DNA of 58,434 nt, taken from the NCBI GenBank assembly GCA_022842465.1, contig JALHPN010000028.1, forward strand, positions 1-58,434. Reading direction: 5' to 3'. The notes under the pieces were generated by a model. It was not told where the DNA came from, ran no database searches, and saw only the letters and a program-made list of their open reading frames with translations. A program made the translations under genes and the position numbers. Below, in pieces: positions 34,801 to 42,620 of the stretch (its first letter is position 1; the number at the start of each line of letters is the position of its first letter). Source of the DNA: Polyangiaceae bacterium. GTDB lineage: Bacteria > Myxococcota_A > Polyangia > Polyangiales > Polyangiaceae.

Positions 34801-35703
34801 CGCGCGGTTCCGGATCTGGCGCGACGCGAACGCCCAGAGCATCTTGTCGATCATCGGGTACTCGCCGCCGAGCGCCTCCTCGAGCGCGGTCAACGTGGCC
34901 CCCCCGCCGACCTTCCACAGGCGGTCGTCCTTCACGATCGACGCGAGCTCGGAGACCCCCTCGGTCGAGACGAGGAGCGGGTAGCGCCGGAAGCTCTTGT
35001 TCACGTAGACGCCGATCTCGGTCGCGCCGCCGACGAGCTCCGCCTCGGCACCGTGCATCGCCTTGAGGGCGAGGAGCTCGGCGAGCGTCGTCGGACGGAG
35101 GAAGCGCTGGCCGCCGCCGTCGTACGCGACGGCCAGAGGGGCGGGGCGGCCCTCCTTTCCGAGACGGAGCTGGAACAGGTCCTCGCCCCTCCGCCGCTTT
35201 CGCGCCGCGAGCGCGTCGAGCATCGCCTCCCGGATGGGGCGGTAGCCCGTGCAGCGGCAGAGGTTACCGTTCAGCTGATCGCCGATCTTCGCGCGCACGT
35301 CGGCCGCCGCCTCGTCGACGTCCGTCCGGTAGTAGGCCTCGAACATCGAGACCACGAACCCTGGCGTGCAGAAGCCGCACTGCGAGCCGTAGCGCGCGAT
35401 CATCGCCTCCTGGACGGGGTGGAGCTTGCCGTCCTGGGCGAGGCCCTCCACGGTCACGATCTCCCGACCGGCGACCATCGGGAGGAGCGTGATGCAGCTG
35501 TTCACGGCGCGGTACGTCGTCTCGCCGCGGGCGTTCACGTCGACGAGCGCGACCGTGCAGGCCCCGCAGTCCCCCTCTGCGCAGCCCTCCTTCGTCCCCG
35601 TCCGCCCCGTCGCGCGGAGCCACGCGAGGAGGGTGGTATTCGCCGAGACGGCCTCGACGCGGACGGTCTGCCCGTCGACGACGAGCTCGAAGGAGGACGA
35701 CAT
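31867..35703 (-). CDS. xdh: Single-chain xanthine dehydrogenase
   Basis: A 1278-residue molybdo-flavoprotein that oxidises hypoxanthine and xanthine to urate. The N-terminal [2Fe-2S] ligands are C41, C46, C49 and C70. The second cluster has CGFCTPGF and CRCTGYRP (to about residue 150). A FAD domain follows (AELVGGATEIGV; ATLAGNLVTASPIGDMPP). The Mo-cofactor domain has GGGFGGKE, AFRGFGGPQG and the catalytic Glu E1219 in KAVGEPPLMLA. Most bacterial enzymes are split into XdhA and XdhB; here all domains are one chain, as in eukaryotic XDH. Stop and length look intact. It follows xdhC by 28 nt on the same strand. Confidence 0.95.
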   Translation of the reverse strand: MSSSFELVVDGQTVRVEAVSANTTLLAWLRATGRTGTKEGCAEGDCGACTVALVDVNARGETTYRAVNSCITLLPMVAGREIVTVEGLAQDGKLHPVQEAMIARYGSQCGFCTPGFVVSMFEAYYRTDVDEAAADVRAKIGDQLNGNLCRCTGYRPIREAMLDALAARKRRRGEDLFQLRLGKEGRPAPLAVAYDGGGQRFLRPTTLAELLALKAMHGAEAELVGGATEIGVYVNKSFRRYPLLVSTEGVSELASIVKDDRLWKVGGGATLTALEEALGGEYPMIDKMLWAFASRQIRNRATLAGNLVTASPIGDMPPVMLALDAEVVLEKTGSSRTVPLADFFVGYRKTVLAPDEIVRWVVFPRSTASARRRMDSFKVSKRRELDISITAAAFVVDTDASDVVTHARLAYGGVAAMPSRAKKTEAFLVGKPWSEATWSGARELLAGEFAPIDDQRSGKDYRKDLVVSLFDKFTRGVTSEAEDGTIAFETAPAWDARADHGKGLSHESAKGHVTGGALYVDDVARRRDMLDLWPVTSPHARARVVAIDAAAALAMPGVVRVLTAKDVPGMNDVGAVRHDETLFTDGEASFHGHIVAVVVATSIDAARAAAKMVAVTYERLDPVLGIRDAIAKGSFHTQPHVIRRGDVAAALSGAAHRLSGELDIGGQEHFYLEAQAAWAEAGEDGEVFVTSSTQHPSEVQAVVAHVLDVPRHKVVVQAPRMGGGFGGKETQGNGWAAIVALASHLTRRPVRVQLDRDVDMELTGKRHPFFARWEVAFDDDGRVTALRAELVSDGGWALDLSESICDRALFHIDNAYYLPAVEVSGRVAKTNVVSHTAFRGFGGPQGMVVIEDILDRIARRLGVLPETVRERNLYRGAGETNTTHYGQELGDERIPRIWTELASQAALAARREEIAAFNTKSAWVKRGLAMTPVKFGISFTATWLNQAGALVLVYRDGSVQVNHGGTEMGQGLYTKVLGVAMRELGVTADVVRVMKTQTDKVPNTSATAASSGSDLNGAAVRAACVQLRERLAPIAAEILEAESSVTIPEGAVVFERGVARAPQAPGFEVPFERVVDRAYMKQVQLSATGYYRTPGIGYDKAKGKGKPFYYFAYGAAVSEVEVDGLTGMKRVRRVDVLHDVGESLNAGIDRGQIEGAFVQGMGWLTAEELRWNADGRLLTHSASTYQIPTLGDAPLVFNVALLAGAAQDGVIHGSKAVGEPPLMLAISVREAIRDAVAAFGAPGGEVSLASPATHEAIRAAVKARVSREARAPASRAAE

Positions 35704-35731
35704 GGCGTCATCCTACCCGAAATCCGCGCGT

Positions 35732-36598
35732 TCACTCCGGCGCGAGGCCCTTCCGGAAGGCGACCATCTCAGCGGCGATCGCGATGGCGATCTCGGCCGG
35801 GGCGCGGGCGCCGATGTCGAGCCCGAGCGGCATGCGGACGCGCGCCCGGTCCGCCTCCGCGAAGCCCTTCGCTTCGAGCCGCTGCCGGGTGCGCTCCGCC
35901 TTCGCGCGGCTCCCGACGCCGCCGACGAAGGCGAAGCCACGGCGGAGCGCCCACTCGATGACCGCCTGGTCGAGCGCGTGGTCGTGGGTCATGACGAGGC
36001 AGGCGCCATGAACGCCGACGTCGCGTCCGCCCTCGTCGACGTCGGCGGCGATCGCGCGGACTCCGGGCGTCCCCTCCAGCCGCTCGGCCCAGGCCTCCCG
36101 CGCGTCGACGACCGTGACGGCGAAGCCGAGCCCGCCGAGCAGGGGGGCGAGGGCCGCGCCGACGTGGCCTGCGCCGACGACGAGGCACGGCGTGCGGACG
36201 GCGAGCGGCTCGAGGAGCACGTCGAGGCGCCCCCCGCAGCACATGCCGAGCTCGGCGCCGAGCTTGAAGGTCCGCACCTCGTGCGGCGTCGTCGCCGCGT
36301 TTCGCGCGAGAAACCCTTTCAGGGCGGAGAGCACTTCCCGCTCGACCGCGCCGCCCCCCACCGTCCCAAGGGCCGTCCCGTCGGCGGCGAGGAGCAGCTT
36401 CTGGCCGGGCGTTCCGGGCGCCGATCCGTGGCGAGCGAGCACCGTCGCCATGGCCGCGACCGTCCCGCGCTCGATGCAGGTCGCGGCGGCGCGGAGCACG
36501 CGTGCCGCATCCGCCGCCTCGGGGACCGCAAGCTCGTCCGCGCGCACGGGCTGCGGCACGAGCGCGAGGGGCGGGGGCGACGTGTCCGAGCGAGGCAT
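35732..36598 (-). CDS. xdhC: XdhC, molybdenum-cofactor insertion/maturation factor
   Basis: A 288-residue XdhC/CoxI-family protein. The N-terminal domain has ARHGSAPGTPGQKLL and GTVGGGAVEREV, then the signature GMCCGGRLDVLLEPL. A Rossmann segment CLVVGAGHVGAALAPLLGGLGF follows. XdhC binds the Mo cofactor, helps add its sulfido ligand and inserts it into xanthine dehydrogenase. It is the first gene of the xdhC-xdh operon. TAGAAT on the minus strand (36608-36613) lies 9 nt before the ATG. Confidence 0.93.
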   Translation of the reverse strand: MPRSDTSPPPLALVPQPVRADELAVPEAADAARVLRAAATCIERGTVAAMATVLARHGSAPGTPGQKLLLAADGTALGTVGGGAVEREVLSALKGFLARNAATTPHEVRTFKLGAELGMCCGGRLDVLLEPLAVRTPCLVVGAGHVGAALAPLLGGLGFAVTVVDAREAWAERLEGTPGVRAIAADVDEGGRDVGVHGACLVMTHDHALDQAVIEWALRRGFAFVGGVGSRAKAERTRQRLEAKGFAEADRARVRMPLGLDIGARAPAEIAIAIAAEMVAFRKGLAPE

Positions 36599-36607
36599 GA
36601 CCGAGAG

Positions 36608-36613
36608 ATTCTA
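36608..36613 (-). promoter_or_regulatory. Candidate -10 element (TAGAAT) for xdhC-xdh
   Basis: TAGAAT on the minus strand ends 9 nt before the xdhC ATG. The whole divergent gap to glgC is 56 bp, so this promoter and that of glgC must overlap or abut. Confidence 0.4.
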
Positions 36614-36636
36614 CATGCCGGGGCGGTCCTTCGGAC

Positions 36637-36642
36637 TATCCT
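36637..36642 (+). promoter_or_regulatory. Candidate -10 element (TATCCT) for glgC
   Basis: TATCCT ends 12 nt before the glgC ATG at 36655. No Shine-Dalgarno sequence is seen between. Confidence 0.35.
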
Positions 36643-36654
36643 CGAACGCCTCGC

Positions 36655-37935
36655 ATGGCCTCCCAGGGACCCACCTTCGACCCGAGCCAAGTCCTCGTCA
36701 TGATCCTCGCCGGGGGCGAGGGCAAGCGGCTCTACCCGCTGACGCTCGATCGCGCGAAGCCGGCGGTCCCGTTCGCGGGGCGCTATCGCATCATCGACAT
36801 CGTCCTCTCGAACTTCGTCAACTCGGGCCTGAACCGGATCAAGGTGCTGACGCAGTACAAGAGCGCGTCGCTCGAGGAGCACATCGCGCGGGTCTGGCGT
36901 CTGTCGCCGATCCTCGATCAGTTCATCGAGGCGATCCCTGCGCAGCAGCGCACGGGCCTCTCCTGGTTCAAGGGGTCGGCCGACGCCGTCTACCAGTGCC
37001 AGCACGTCATCACGGACGAGAAGCCGGAGACCGTCGTCATCTTCGGCGGCGACCACGTCTACAAGATGGACGTCCGGCAGATGATCCAGGCGCACATCGC
37101 GCGCCACGCGACCGTGACGGTCGCGGCGATCCCGGTCCCGAAGAAGGAGGCGCGCGACTTCGGCGTCCTCGAGATCGACACGAGCGGCCGCATCATCGCC
37201 TTCCACGAGAAGGTGCCGAACCCGCCGACGATGCCCGGGTCGGACGACCTCTGCCTCGCCTCGATGGGGAACTACGTCTTCCAGAAGGACGCGCTCATCC
37301 ACGAGCTCGATCGCGACGCGCAGCTCGAGTCGAGCAAGCACGACTTCGGTCACGACATCCTCCCGCGCATGGTCGCGGACGGGCAGGACGTCTATGCGTA
37401 CGACTTCGCGACGAACCGCGTCCCCGGCGAGGACGAGCGCGCGCGCGGCTACTGGCGCGACATCGGCACGATCGAGGCGTACTGGGAGGCTCAGATGGAC
37501 CTCATCTCGATCCATCCCCTCTTCAACCTCTACAACGAGCGCTGGCCGATCCGCACGGGCGTGACCCACGACCCCCCGGCGAAGTTCGTCTTCCGCGACG
37601 AGGCGCACGCGCGCGTCGGCATCGCGACCGACTCGATGGTCAGCCACGGCTGCATCATCTCGGGCGGTCGCATCCACCGGAGCGTCCTCTCCGTCGGCTG
37701 CCGCATCAACTCGTTCAGCGAGGTCGAGGAGAGCGTCCTCTTCGAGCGCGTCCGGATCGGGCGCCACGCGAAGATCCGGCGGTGCATCATCGACAAGGAC
37801 GTGGAGGTCCCGTCGGGGGTCGAGGTCGGCTTCAACCTCGAGGCCGACAGGAAGCGCTTCTTCGTCACCGAGAACGGCCTCGTCGTCATCCCGAAGCGGG
37901 CAAAGCTGGACGACGAGAAGATGTGGCGCCTCTGA
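36655..37935 (+). CDS. glgC: Glucose-1-phosphate adenylyltransferase (ADP-glucose pyrophosphorylase)
   Basis: A 426-residue nucleotidyltransferase that makes ADP-glucose for glycogen. Signatures are LAGGEGKRLYPLT near the N-terminus, KPAVPFAGRYRIIDIVLSN, FGGDHVYKMD, ARDFGVLEID, YWRDIGTIEAYWEAQMDL and the left-handed beta-helix repeats of the C-terminus (VSHGCIISGGRIHRSVLS). Length is typical. It transcribes away from xdhC. Glycogen genes do not follow, so it stands alone here. A small hairpin lies about 55 nt after the stop. Confidence 0.95.
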   Translation: MASQGPTFDPSQVLVMILAGGEGKRLYPLTLDRAKPAVPFAGRYRIIDIVLSNFVNSGLNRIKVLTQYKSASLEEHIARVWRLSPILDQFIEAIPAQQRTGLSWFKGSADAVYQCQHVITDEKPETVVIFGGDHVYKMDVRQMIQAHIARHATVTVAAIPVPKKEARDFGVLEIDTSGRIIAFHEKVPNPPTMPGSDDLCLASMGNYVFQKDALIHELDRDAQLESSKHDFGHDILPRMVADGQDVYAYDFATNRVPGEDERARGYWRDIGTIEAYWEAQMDLISIHPLFNLYNERWPIRTGVTHDPPAKFVFRDEAHARVGIATDSMVSHGCIISGGRIHRSVLSVGCRINSFSEVEESVLFERVRIGRHAKIRRCIIDKDVEVPSGVEVGFNLEADRKRFFVTENGLVVIPKRAKLDDEKMWRL

Positions 37936-37990
37936 CGAGTGGTCGGCCCGACGGCGCGACCTCGGCTACGCACCGGTAACGTCACAGGAT

Positions 37991-38007
37991 TGCCGTATTC
38001 GGCATTT
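37991..38007 (+). terminator. Weak hairpin with short T-run after glgC
   Basis: TGCCG TATT CGGCA (5-bp stem, 4-nt loop) is followed by TTT. It is short but lies in the least GC-rich patch of the 134-bp gap after glgC. It could instead be part of the promoter of the next lipoprotein gene. Confidence 0.35.
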
Positions 38008-38069
38008 GTGCGGGCGACGGTGAGATCCCCTTGCGCGGGTCCGGGTCGTGGGTCACACACTCCCACATC

Positions 38070-38693
38070 ATGCTCCTCCGGACGACATCGACCTTCGCGG
38101 CGCTCTCGATCCTCGTCGCCCTCGCGACCGGCTGCGCAGCGCCTTCGTCGGACGACGGCGGGCCGGTGCCCGGCGCGACGGAGGAGGCCGACCTCAAGAA
38201 GCAGCTCGCGGACGATGCCCTGAAAGGCAAGCTGCGCGGGATCCTCGCCGAGGCCTCCTTCACGTCGGAGAGCGACTACGGCTACGTCGTCCTCGAGGGC
38301 GAGACGTTCGAGGGCGCGCGCCTCTCCACGAAGGTCGTCCGCGAGAAGCTGAAGGCTGCCGTCATGGCCGCGAGCTCCTCGCAGCGCGACATCTCCCGCG
38401 CGGACTGCCGCGCCCAGCGACTCGACGTGAGCCGCGCGATCGCCGACGGCGACGCCGCGGAGGTCCCCGCCGACAAGGACGACGAGAGCTACACGTACGC
38501 GCGCCATGACAAGCAGCTCGGCATCGCGCTGAAGACGATGCGCTCGCAGCTGAAGAGCGTCGTCGGCTTCACGTTCGGCACGAACGCGAGCGGCGATCAG
38601 GACGAATTCGGCACCGTCCACTACGTCTACGTCGGCATCTCGAAGACGAGCGGCAAGCTCATCGCGATCATGACCGAGGCCGTCTACACCTGA
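38070..38693 (+). CDS. Lipoprotein of unknown function
   Basis: A 207-residue predicted lipoprotein with leader MLLRTTSTFAALSILVALATGC (lipobox ATGC). The mature part is mostly helical and charged (DLKKQLADDALKGKLRGIL), then KTMRSQLKSVVGFTFGTN and VHYVYVGISKTSGKLIAIM. No family is recognised. I used the ATG at 38070 because a signal peptide begins there; an in-frame TTG at 38031 would add 13 polar residues. The next lipoprotein gene starts 54 nt after the stop. Confidence 0.65.
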   Translation: MLLRTTSTFAALSILVALATGCAAPSSDDGGPVPGATEEADLKKQLADDALKGKLRGILAEASFTSESDYGYVVLEGETFEGARLSTKVVREKLKAAVMAASSSQRDISRADCRAQRLDVSRAIADGDAAEVPADKDDESYTYARHDKQLGIALKTMRSQLKSVVGFTFGTNASGDQDEFGTVHYVYVGISKTSGKLIAIMTEAVYT

Positions 38694-38747
38694 TTGTCCG
38701 TCGAACCTGAAATAACTCCGGCGCGTCAAGCGACCCCAGGAGACCTC

Positions 38748-39743
38748 ATGCGCAAGAAGCTCCGCTCCGCTGCCCTCGTCGTCGTGTCCCTCGCGCTCGG
38801 CGCGTGCTCGTCGTCGCCCCGCACGCTCTCCGAGCCGAGGACGCCGAGCCAGAGCGCTCCCCAGCGCGCCTCGACCATGTCCGTCGAGGAGGCGTCCCGC
38901 GTGCTCGAGGAGACGCGCGCGAAGGTGTACCCGAAGGGCGCCGACGCGCTCGACCAGCCGAAGTCGATGGACGACGTCCTCGCGATCCTCAAGTCCGACC
39001 GCATCGACCTCTTCGAGGGCGGCGCGAAGAAGGCGAAGGAGGAGCCCTCGAAGAAGGGCAAGGCCCTCGCCGCGCAGATCGAGATCGCGTGGGGCGAGAA
39101 CCTCCGCATCGTCGCGAACGTGATGGACCTCCTCCTCCCCGACCTCCGCGCCGAGATGCGCGAGCTCGAAGAGCAGGAGGCCGTGGGCAGGCTCGCGCCC
39201 GAGGACAAGAAGCGCAAGGACGACCTCGAAGCCGTCCTCGACCGCCACCAAGAGGTCGTCTCGGCGCTCTCGCGGATCGCCCCCGTGCACCTCGCGAAGG
39301 GCGCCAAGCTCGCGCAGGCGCTCGTCGCGGAGAACCCGGACGACTACGAGGGCTACCGCGTCCTCGCGGACTACTACCGCATCCGCGGCGAATGGGACCG
39401 CTACGACCAGATGGTCAAGCAGGTCGAGCAGCGCCACCCGCAGTCGAGCGGGCTCGTGTTCCTCCGCGGCCTCGCGCTCGCCGAGCGCGAGGGGGACATC
39501 GACGGCGGCGCGAAGCTGCTCTCCGAGGTCGTCGCGAAGGACCCCCAGTTCACGCGCGCGCAGGCCCAGCTCGTCTTCCTCGCGCGCGGCCTCACGAAGA
39601 AGCACGAGGAGTACCTGAAGCTGAAGGCGTCGAACCCGAAGCACCAGCTCGTGCTCCTCGCCGGGCCCGTCATCGAGACCGTCCACGCGAGCCGCGAGCG
39701 GCGCCGCCAGCGCATGCCCAAGCTCGACTTCCGCGTCCCGTGA
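38748..39743 (+). CDS. TPR-like lipoprotein
   Basis: A 331-residue predicted lipoprotein (leader ending VSLALGAC). The mature part is strongly helical and charged. Residues near 190-300 carry TPR-like pairs (LVAENPDDYEGYRVLADYYRIRGEWDRYDQM; GLVFLRGLALAEREGDIDGGAKLL). It may act as a periplasmic scaffold; the partner is unknown. AGGAG (38738-38742) lies 5 nt before the ATG at 38748, which fixes the start although the frame is open earlier. The downstream membrane protein gene begins 13 nt after its stop. Confidence 0.72.
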   Translation: MRKKLRSAALVVVSLALGACSSSPRTLSEPRTPSQSAPQRASTMSVEEASRVLEETRAKVYPKGADALDQPKSMDDVLAILKSDRIDLFEGGAKKAKEEPSKKGKALAAQIEIAWGENLRIVANVMDLLLPDLRAEMRELEEQEAVGRLAPEDKKRKDDLEAVLDRHQEVVSALSRIAPVHLAKGAKLAQALVAENPDDYEGYRVLADYYRIRGEWDRYDQMVKQVEQRHPQSSGLVFLRGLALAEREGDIDGGAKLLSEVVAKDPQFTRAQAQLVFLARGLTKKHEEYLKLKASNPKHQLVLLAGPVIETVHASRERRRQRMPKLDFRVP

Positions 39744-39756
39744 GAGGCCGCCCGTC

Positions 39757-41052
39757 GTGAGCCCGGCACCTCTCCTCGCCCGCGAGCGCGAAGCGTTCGC
39801 CGCGCATCGCGCCGCGATGGGGCGGGACGGGGCGCTCCGCGATCGCGACGTCGCGCCGCGAGGCACGCTCCTCCACGGCTTTCTCCTCCCTTTCTCGCTC
39901 GTCGTCGCGGCGCTCCGCGATCCGAAGCTCCGGCGCCTCACCCTCCGCCTCGCCGTCGTGCGCTTCCTCGCGCTCGCCGTCCTCGCCTCGTTCGCGATCC
40001 ACGCGAAGCCGCCGGAGACGGCCGCAAAGCGCGAGCAGCCCCGGAACGCCGTCCTCGTCACCCTCGAGCCGGACGAGAAGACCGGCGAGAAGCGCGAGAA
40101 GGTCAAGGTCGATCTCCCCGGGGTCCACGTCGACATCGATCCCGAGCACGGTAAGAAGGACGTCATCGTCGGGGGCAAGACCATCGAGGTGAGGGCGAAG
40201 AAGAGGACGAAGCACGCCGCCCACGAAGACGCCGCGCCTCGAGACGAGGCCGCGCACGCCGCGCCGCCTGGGCGCCTCGAGGTGCTCGTCCGGAAGGCGA
40301 GCGCCGACTGGGCGATCCTCGTCGCCGTCCTCGGCGTCCTCTCCGCCCTCGAGGCCTTCCTCGTCTTCCTCTCCCGGAAGTGGGACGACCAGCTCTCGTT
40401 CCACGTCTCTGCCCTCTCCGGTGTCCTCCCCGAGGACGCGGAGGAGCCCACGCCGAAGCTCACGTTCGATCTTCGGTGGCTCGTGCGAAAGCTCCTGCGG
40501 CGCCTGCGCGGCTATCTCGTCTTCGCCGCCGGCATCCCCGCCTTCCTCCCGCTCGTCCTCGTTCCCTCGGCCGGCGAGTGGCTCTTCCGCCTCGCGCTGA
40601 CGGGGTGGGGTTGGTACTGGCTCGGCGTCTTCTCCGCGTCGAAGAGCGCGCACGCGTGGGCCGACGGCGACGCCGCCGACGCGCCCACGCCGATTCGTGC
40701 GCTCCGCGACATCGACGCGCGAGCTCGCGTCTTCGCGCCCGTCCGCGCCTACGGCCGCATCTGGGCGCGCCTCACCCGCGGCGTGAATCCGGCCGCGAGC
40801 ACCTTCGAGCGGAGCCCGGCCGCGTTCCTCGGGCTGGCGCTCGCCCGCGCCGTGCTCTCGCTGCCTGGTCTCTACCTCCTCGCGCGGCCGTTCATCCCGG
40901 TCGCCGCGGGGCGGCTCGCGGCGGAGGCGGATCCCGGAGAGCGCTTCTGGGCCGTGACGGCTCAGCGCCCTTCTGCGTGGACCGCCGAGGAGCTCGTCCT
41001 CGGAGGCTCGGGCCTCGCGGGTAGCACTCTGCAGGCTCCGCGCCCCGGGTAG
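39757..41052 (+). CDS. Integral membrane protein of unknown function
   Basis: A 431-residue protein starting at GTG. Hydrophobic segments lie at about residues 41-60, 70-83, 190-212, 248-270, 275-292 and 345-375. A polar, Lys/Glu-rich loop between the second and third contains DLPGVHVDIDPEHG. No family is recognised. It is probably in an operon with the TPR lipoprotein 13 nt upstream. Its last 91 nt overlap the 3' end of the dioxygenase gene on the other strand. The final 25 residues after the last helix may be a non-conserved extension. Confidence 0.65.
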   Translation: MSPAPLLAREREAFAAHRAAMGRDGALRDRDVAPRGTLLHGFLLPFSLVVAALRDPKLRRLTLRLAVVRFLALAVLASFAIHAKPPETAAKREQPRNAVLVTLEPDEKTGEKREKVKVDLPGVHVDIDPEHGKKDVIVGGKTIEVRAKKRTKHAAHEDAAPRDEAAHAAPPGRLEVLVRKASADWAILVAVLGVLSALEAFLVFLSRKWDDQLSFHVSALSGVLPEDAEEPTPKLTFDLRWLVRKLLRRLRGYLVFAAGIPAFLPLVLVPSAGEWLFRLALTGWGWYWLGVFSASKSAHAWADGDAADAPTPIRALRDIDARARVFAPVRAYGRIWARLTRGVNPAASTFERSPAAFLGLALARAVLSLPGLYLLARPFIPVAAGRLAAEADPGERFWAVTAQRPSAWTAEELVLGGSGLAGSTLQAPRPG

Positions 41053-41768
41053 ACGCGCTTGTTCGCCCCCGGCGCGGCGTAACCGTTGATGAGGACGCGA
41101 CGCGGCTTCGTCGACGCGTTCGGCATGCTGCCGTGCACGGCATGAGGACCGAACAAGAGCACGTCGCCCGCGCGCCCCGTGACGGAGACCGCGCGGGACG
41201 CGTCGACGCGCACCGCGCCGTTCTCCTTCAGGAGCCGGCCGCTCGCGTCGAGCGCTGCCGCGTCCTTCGGCAGGAACTCGAGCGGGCCGTTCTCCTCCGT
41301 CATGTCGTCGACGAGGAGGATGGTCTGCACGTACGACCCGCGGCCGTTGACGTCCCGCCACGTGTCTCCGCCCTTGTCGCGGTGCTGGATGTCCTGGTGC
41401 CAATCGAACGACACGCCGTCGTTCGGCATCTTGTAGTGCGCCTGACACAAGAGCTGCTCGCAGCGCGGAGTCCCGAGCAGATCGAGCGCGGGCTCGAGGA
41501 GGCGCGCATCCTCGCTCAGGCGGAGCAGCAGGGGCTCCGCCCCTCCGGCCCACACGACGCGCTGCACGACGACGGGGCCCTCCGGCGGCACGCCGAGCGC
41601 GAAGAACGCGCCGTCGTGGTCCCCCGTGGCGCGTAGCGTCTGCGCGGTCGCATAGAGGCGCTCGAGCGCGGCGCGCGCGGCGGCCACCTCGTCGTCGCCG
41701 AAGACGCCGCGCCGCACGATGAACCCGCCCTCGTAGAACGCCCGCTTCTCGTCGTCCGAAAGCTTCAT
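40962..41768 (-). CDS. Phytanoyl-CoA dioxygenase family Fe(II)/2-oxoglutarate oxygenase
   Basis: A 268-residue PhyH-family oxygenase. The iron-binding facial triad is H124 and D126 (FDWHQD) and H212 in HAVHGSMPN, with R223 or R224 for the 2-oxoglutarate carboxylate. GPLEFLPKD and GDVLLFGPHAVHGS are typical. The substrate is unknown; family members hydroxylate acyl-CoAs, amino acids or natural-product intermediates. I used the ATG at 41768; the frame continues upstream, but only as Arg-rich non-homologous sequence. It overlaps the membrane protein gene tail-to-tail by 91 nt. Confidence 0.85.
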   Translation of the reverse strand: MKLSDDEKRAFYEGGFIVRRGVFGDDEVAAARAALERLYATAQTLRATGDHDGAFFALGVPPEGPVVVQRVVWAGGAEPLLLRLSEDARLLEPALDLLGTPRCEQLLCQAHYKMPNDGVSFDWHQDIQHRDKGGDTWRDVNGRGSYVQTILLVDDMTEENGPLEFLPKDAAALDASGRLLKENGAVRVDASRAVSVTGRAGDVLLFGPHAVHGSMPNASTKPRRVLINGYAAPGANKRVYPGRGACRVLPARPEPPRTSSSAVHAEGR

Positions 41769-41889
41769 GGCCCCTCTGGCTACGTGGAGAAGGATAACGA
41801 GCCGAGCCGGAGAACGCGAAGTTCGGGGCAAGAGCGCGCTCGCGCTTGCGGCGAGGCGGGCGCTCGCTTACCTCCTTCGCTCGTAGGCC

Positions 41890-42603
41890 ATGCGCACGAT
41901 CCTCGTCGGCGACGTCCACGGCTGCAAGGACGAGCTCGACTCCCTGCTCGATCGCGTCTCGTTCGTCACCGGAGATCGCCTCGTCTTCGTCGGTGACCTC
42001 GTCGCCCGCGGCCCCGACTCGCTGGGCGTCCTCGACATCGTGCGGACGACGGGCGCGCTGGTCGTCCGCGGCAACCACGAGCAGAAGCTCCTCTCCTATC
42101 GGACGGCGCGGGACGCCTGGCTGCGCCCGCGACCTGGGGCCGCGCCAAGAGAGCCCGTCGCCCCTCTCGGCAAGGTGCACCTCGACGTCGCGCGCGCGCT
42201 GAGGCCCGTCGACTGGGTGATCCTCGAGAGCTCGCCCTTCTTCATCGACCTCCCCGAGCACGACGTGAGGGTCGTCCACGCCGGCCTCGTGCCGGACGTG
42301 CCGTTCGACGCGCAGGCGCCCGACACGCTGCTCCGCATCCGCACCGTGCGCGTGAAGGGTGAGCCCGTGCTGTGGGGCACGCAGTACGAGGGCCCGCCGC
42401 ACGTCGTCTTCGGGCACAACGCGCTCGCCGGGCTGCAAGTCCACCCCTGGGCGACGGGGCTCGACACGGGCTGCGTCTACGGCCGCGCGCTCACGGCGAT
42501 GGTGCTGGCGGCCGACGAGCCCGTCCCGCGTGATGCCCGCGCACGACAAGCGCTCCTCGTCACGATCCCGGCACGCAGGGTCTGGTTCGATCCGGCGGCC
42601 TGA
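41890..42603 (+). CDS. Metallophosphoesterase (ApaH/PrpE-like)
   Basis: A 237-residue calcineurin-like phosphoesterase. The metal-binding motifs are GDVHG (7-11), GDLVARGPDS (35-44), GNHE near 62 and FGHN near the C-terminus. GCVYGRALTA is typical of the bis(5'-nucleosyl)-tetraphosphatase / PPP phosphatase branch. Substrates may be Ap4A-type dinucleotides or phosphoproteins; a kinase-phosphatase link with the Ser/Thr kinases is possible but speculative. The next gene starts 17 nt after the stop. Confidence 0.87.
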   Translation: MRTILVGDVHGCKDELDSLLDRVSFVTGDRLVFVGDLVARGPDSLGVLDIVRTTGALVVRGNHEQKLLSYRTARDAWLRPRPGAAPREPVAPLGKVHLDVARALRPVDWVILESSPFFIDLPEHDVRVVHAGLVPDVPFDAQAPDTLLRIRTVRVKGEPVLWGTQYEGPPHVVFGHNALAGLQVHPWATGLDTGCVYGRALTAMVLAADEPVPRDARARQALLVTIPARRVWFDPAA

Positions 42604-42605
42604 AC

Positions 42606-42611
42606 TACCCT
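42606..42611 (+). promoter_or_regulatory. Candidate -10 element (TACCCT) before the TPR-prmA-rsmE operon
   Basis: TACCCT ends 9 nt before the ATG at 42621 and begins 2 nt after the preceding stop. It could give the operon its own leaderless transcript in addition to read-through. Confidence 0.35.
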
Positions 42612-42620
42612 GCCGCCACC

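Noticed and set aside
31942..35961. A 1339-codon open frame on the plus strand opposite xanthine dehydrogenase
   Set aside because: It is the mirror frame of a GC-rich gene: Arg/Asp/Glu/Ala-biased with no motifs, while the opposite strand encodes all XDH signatures.
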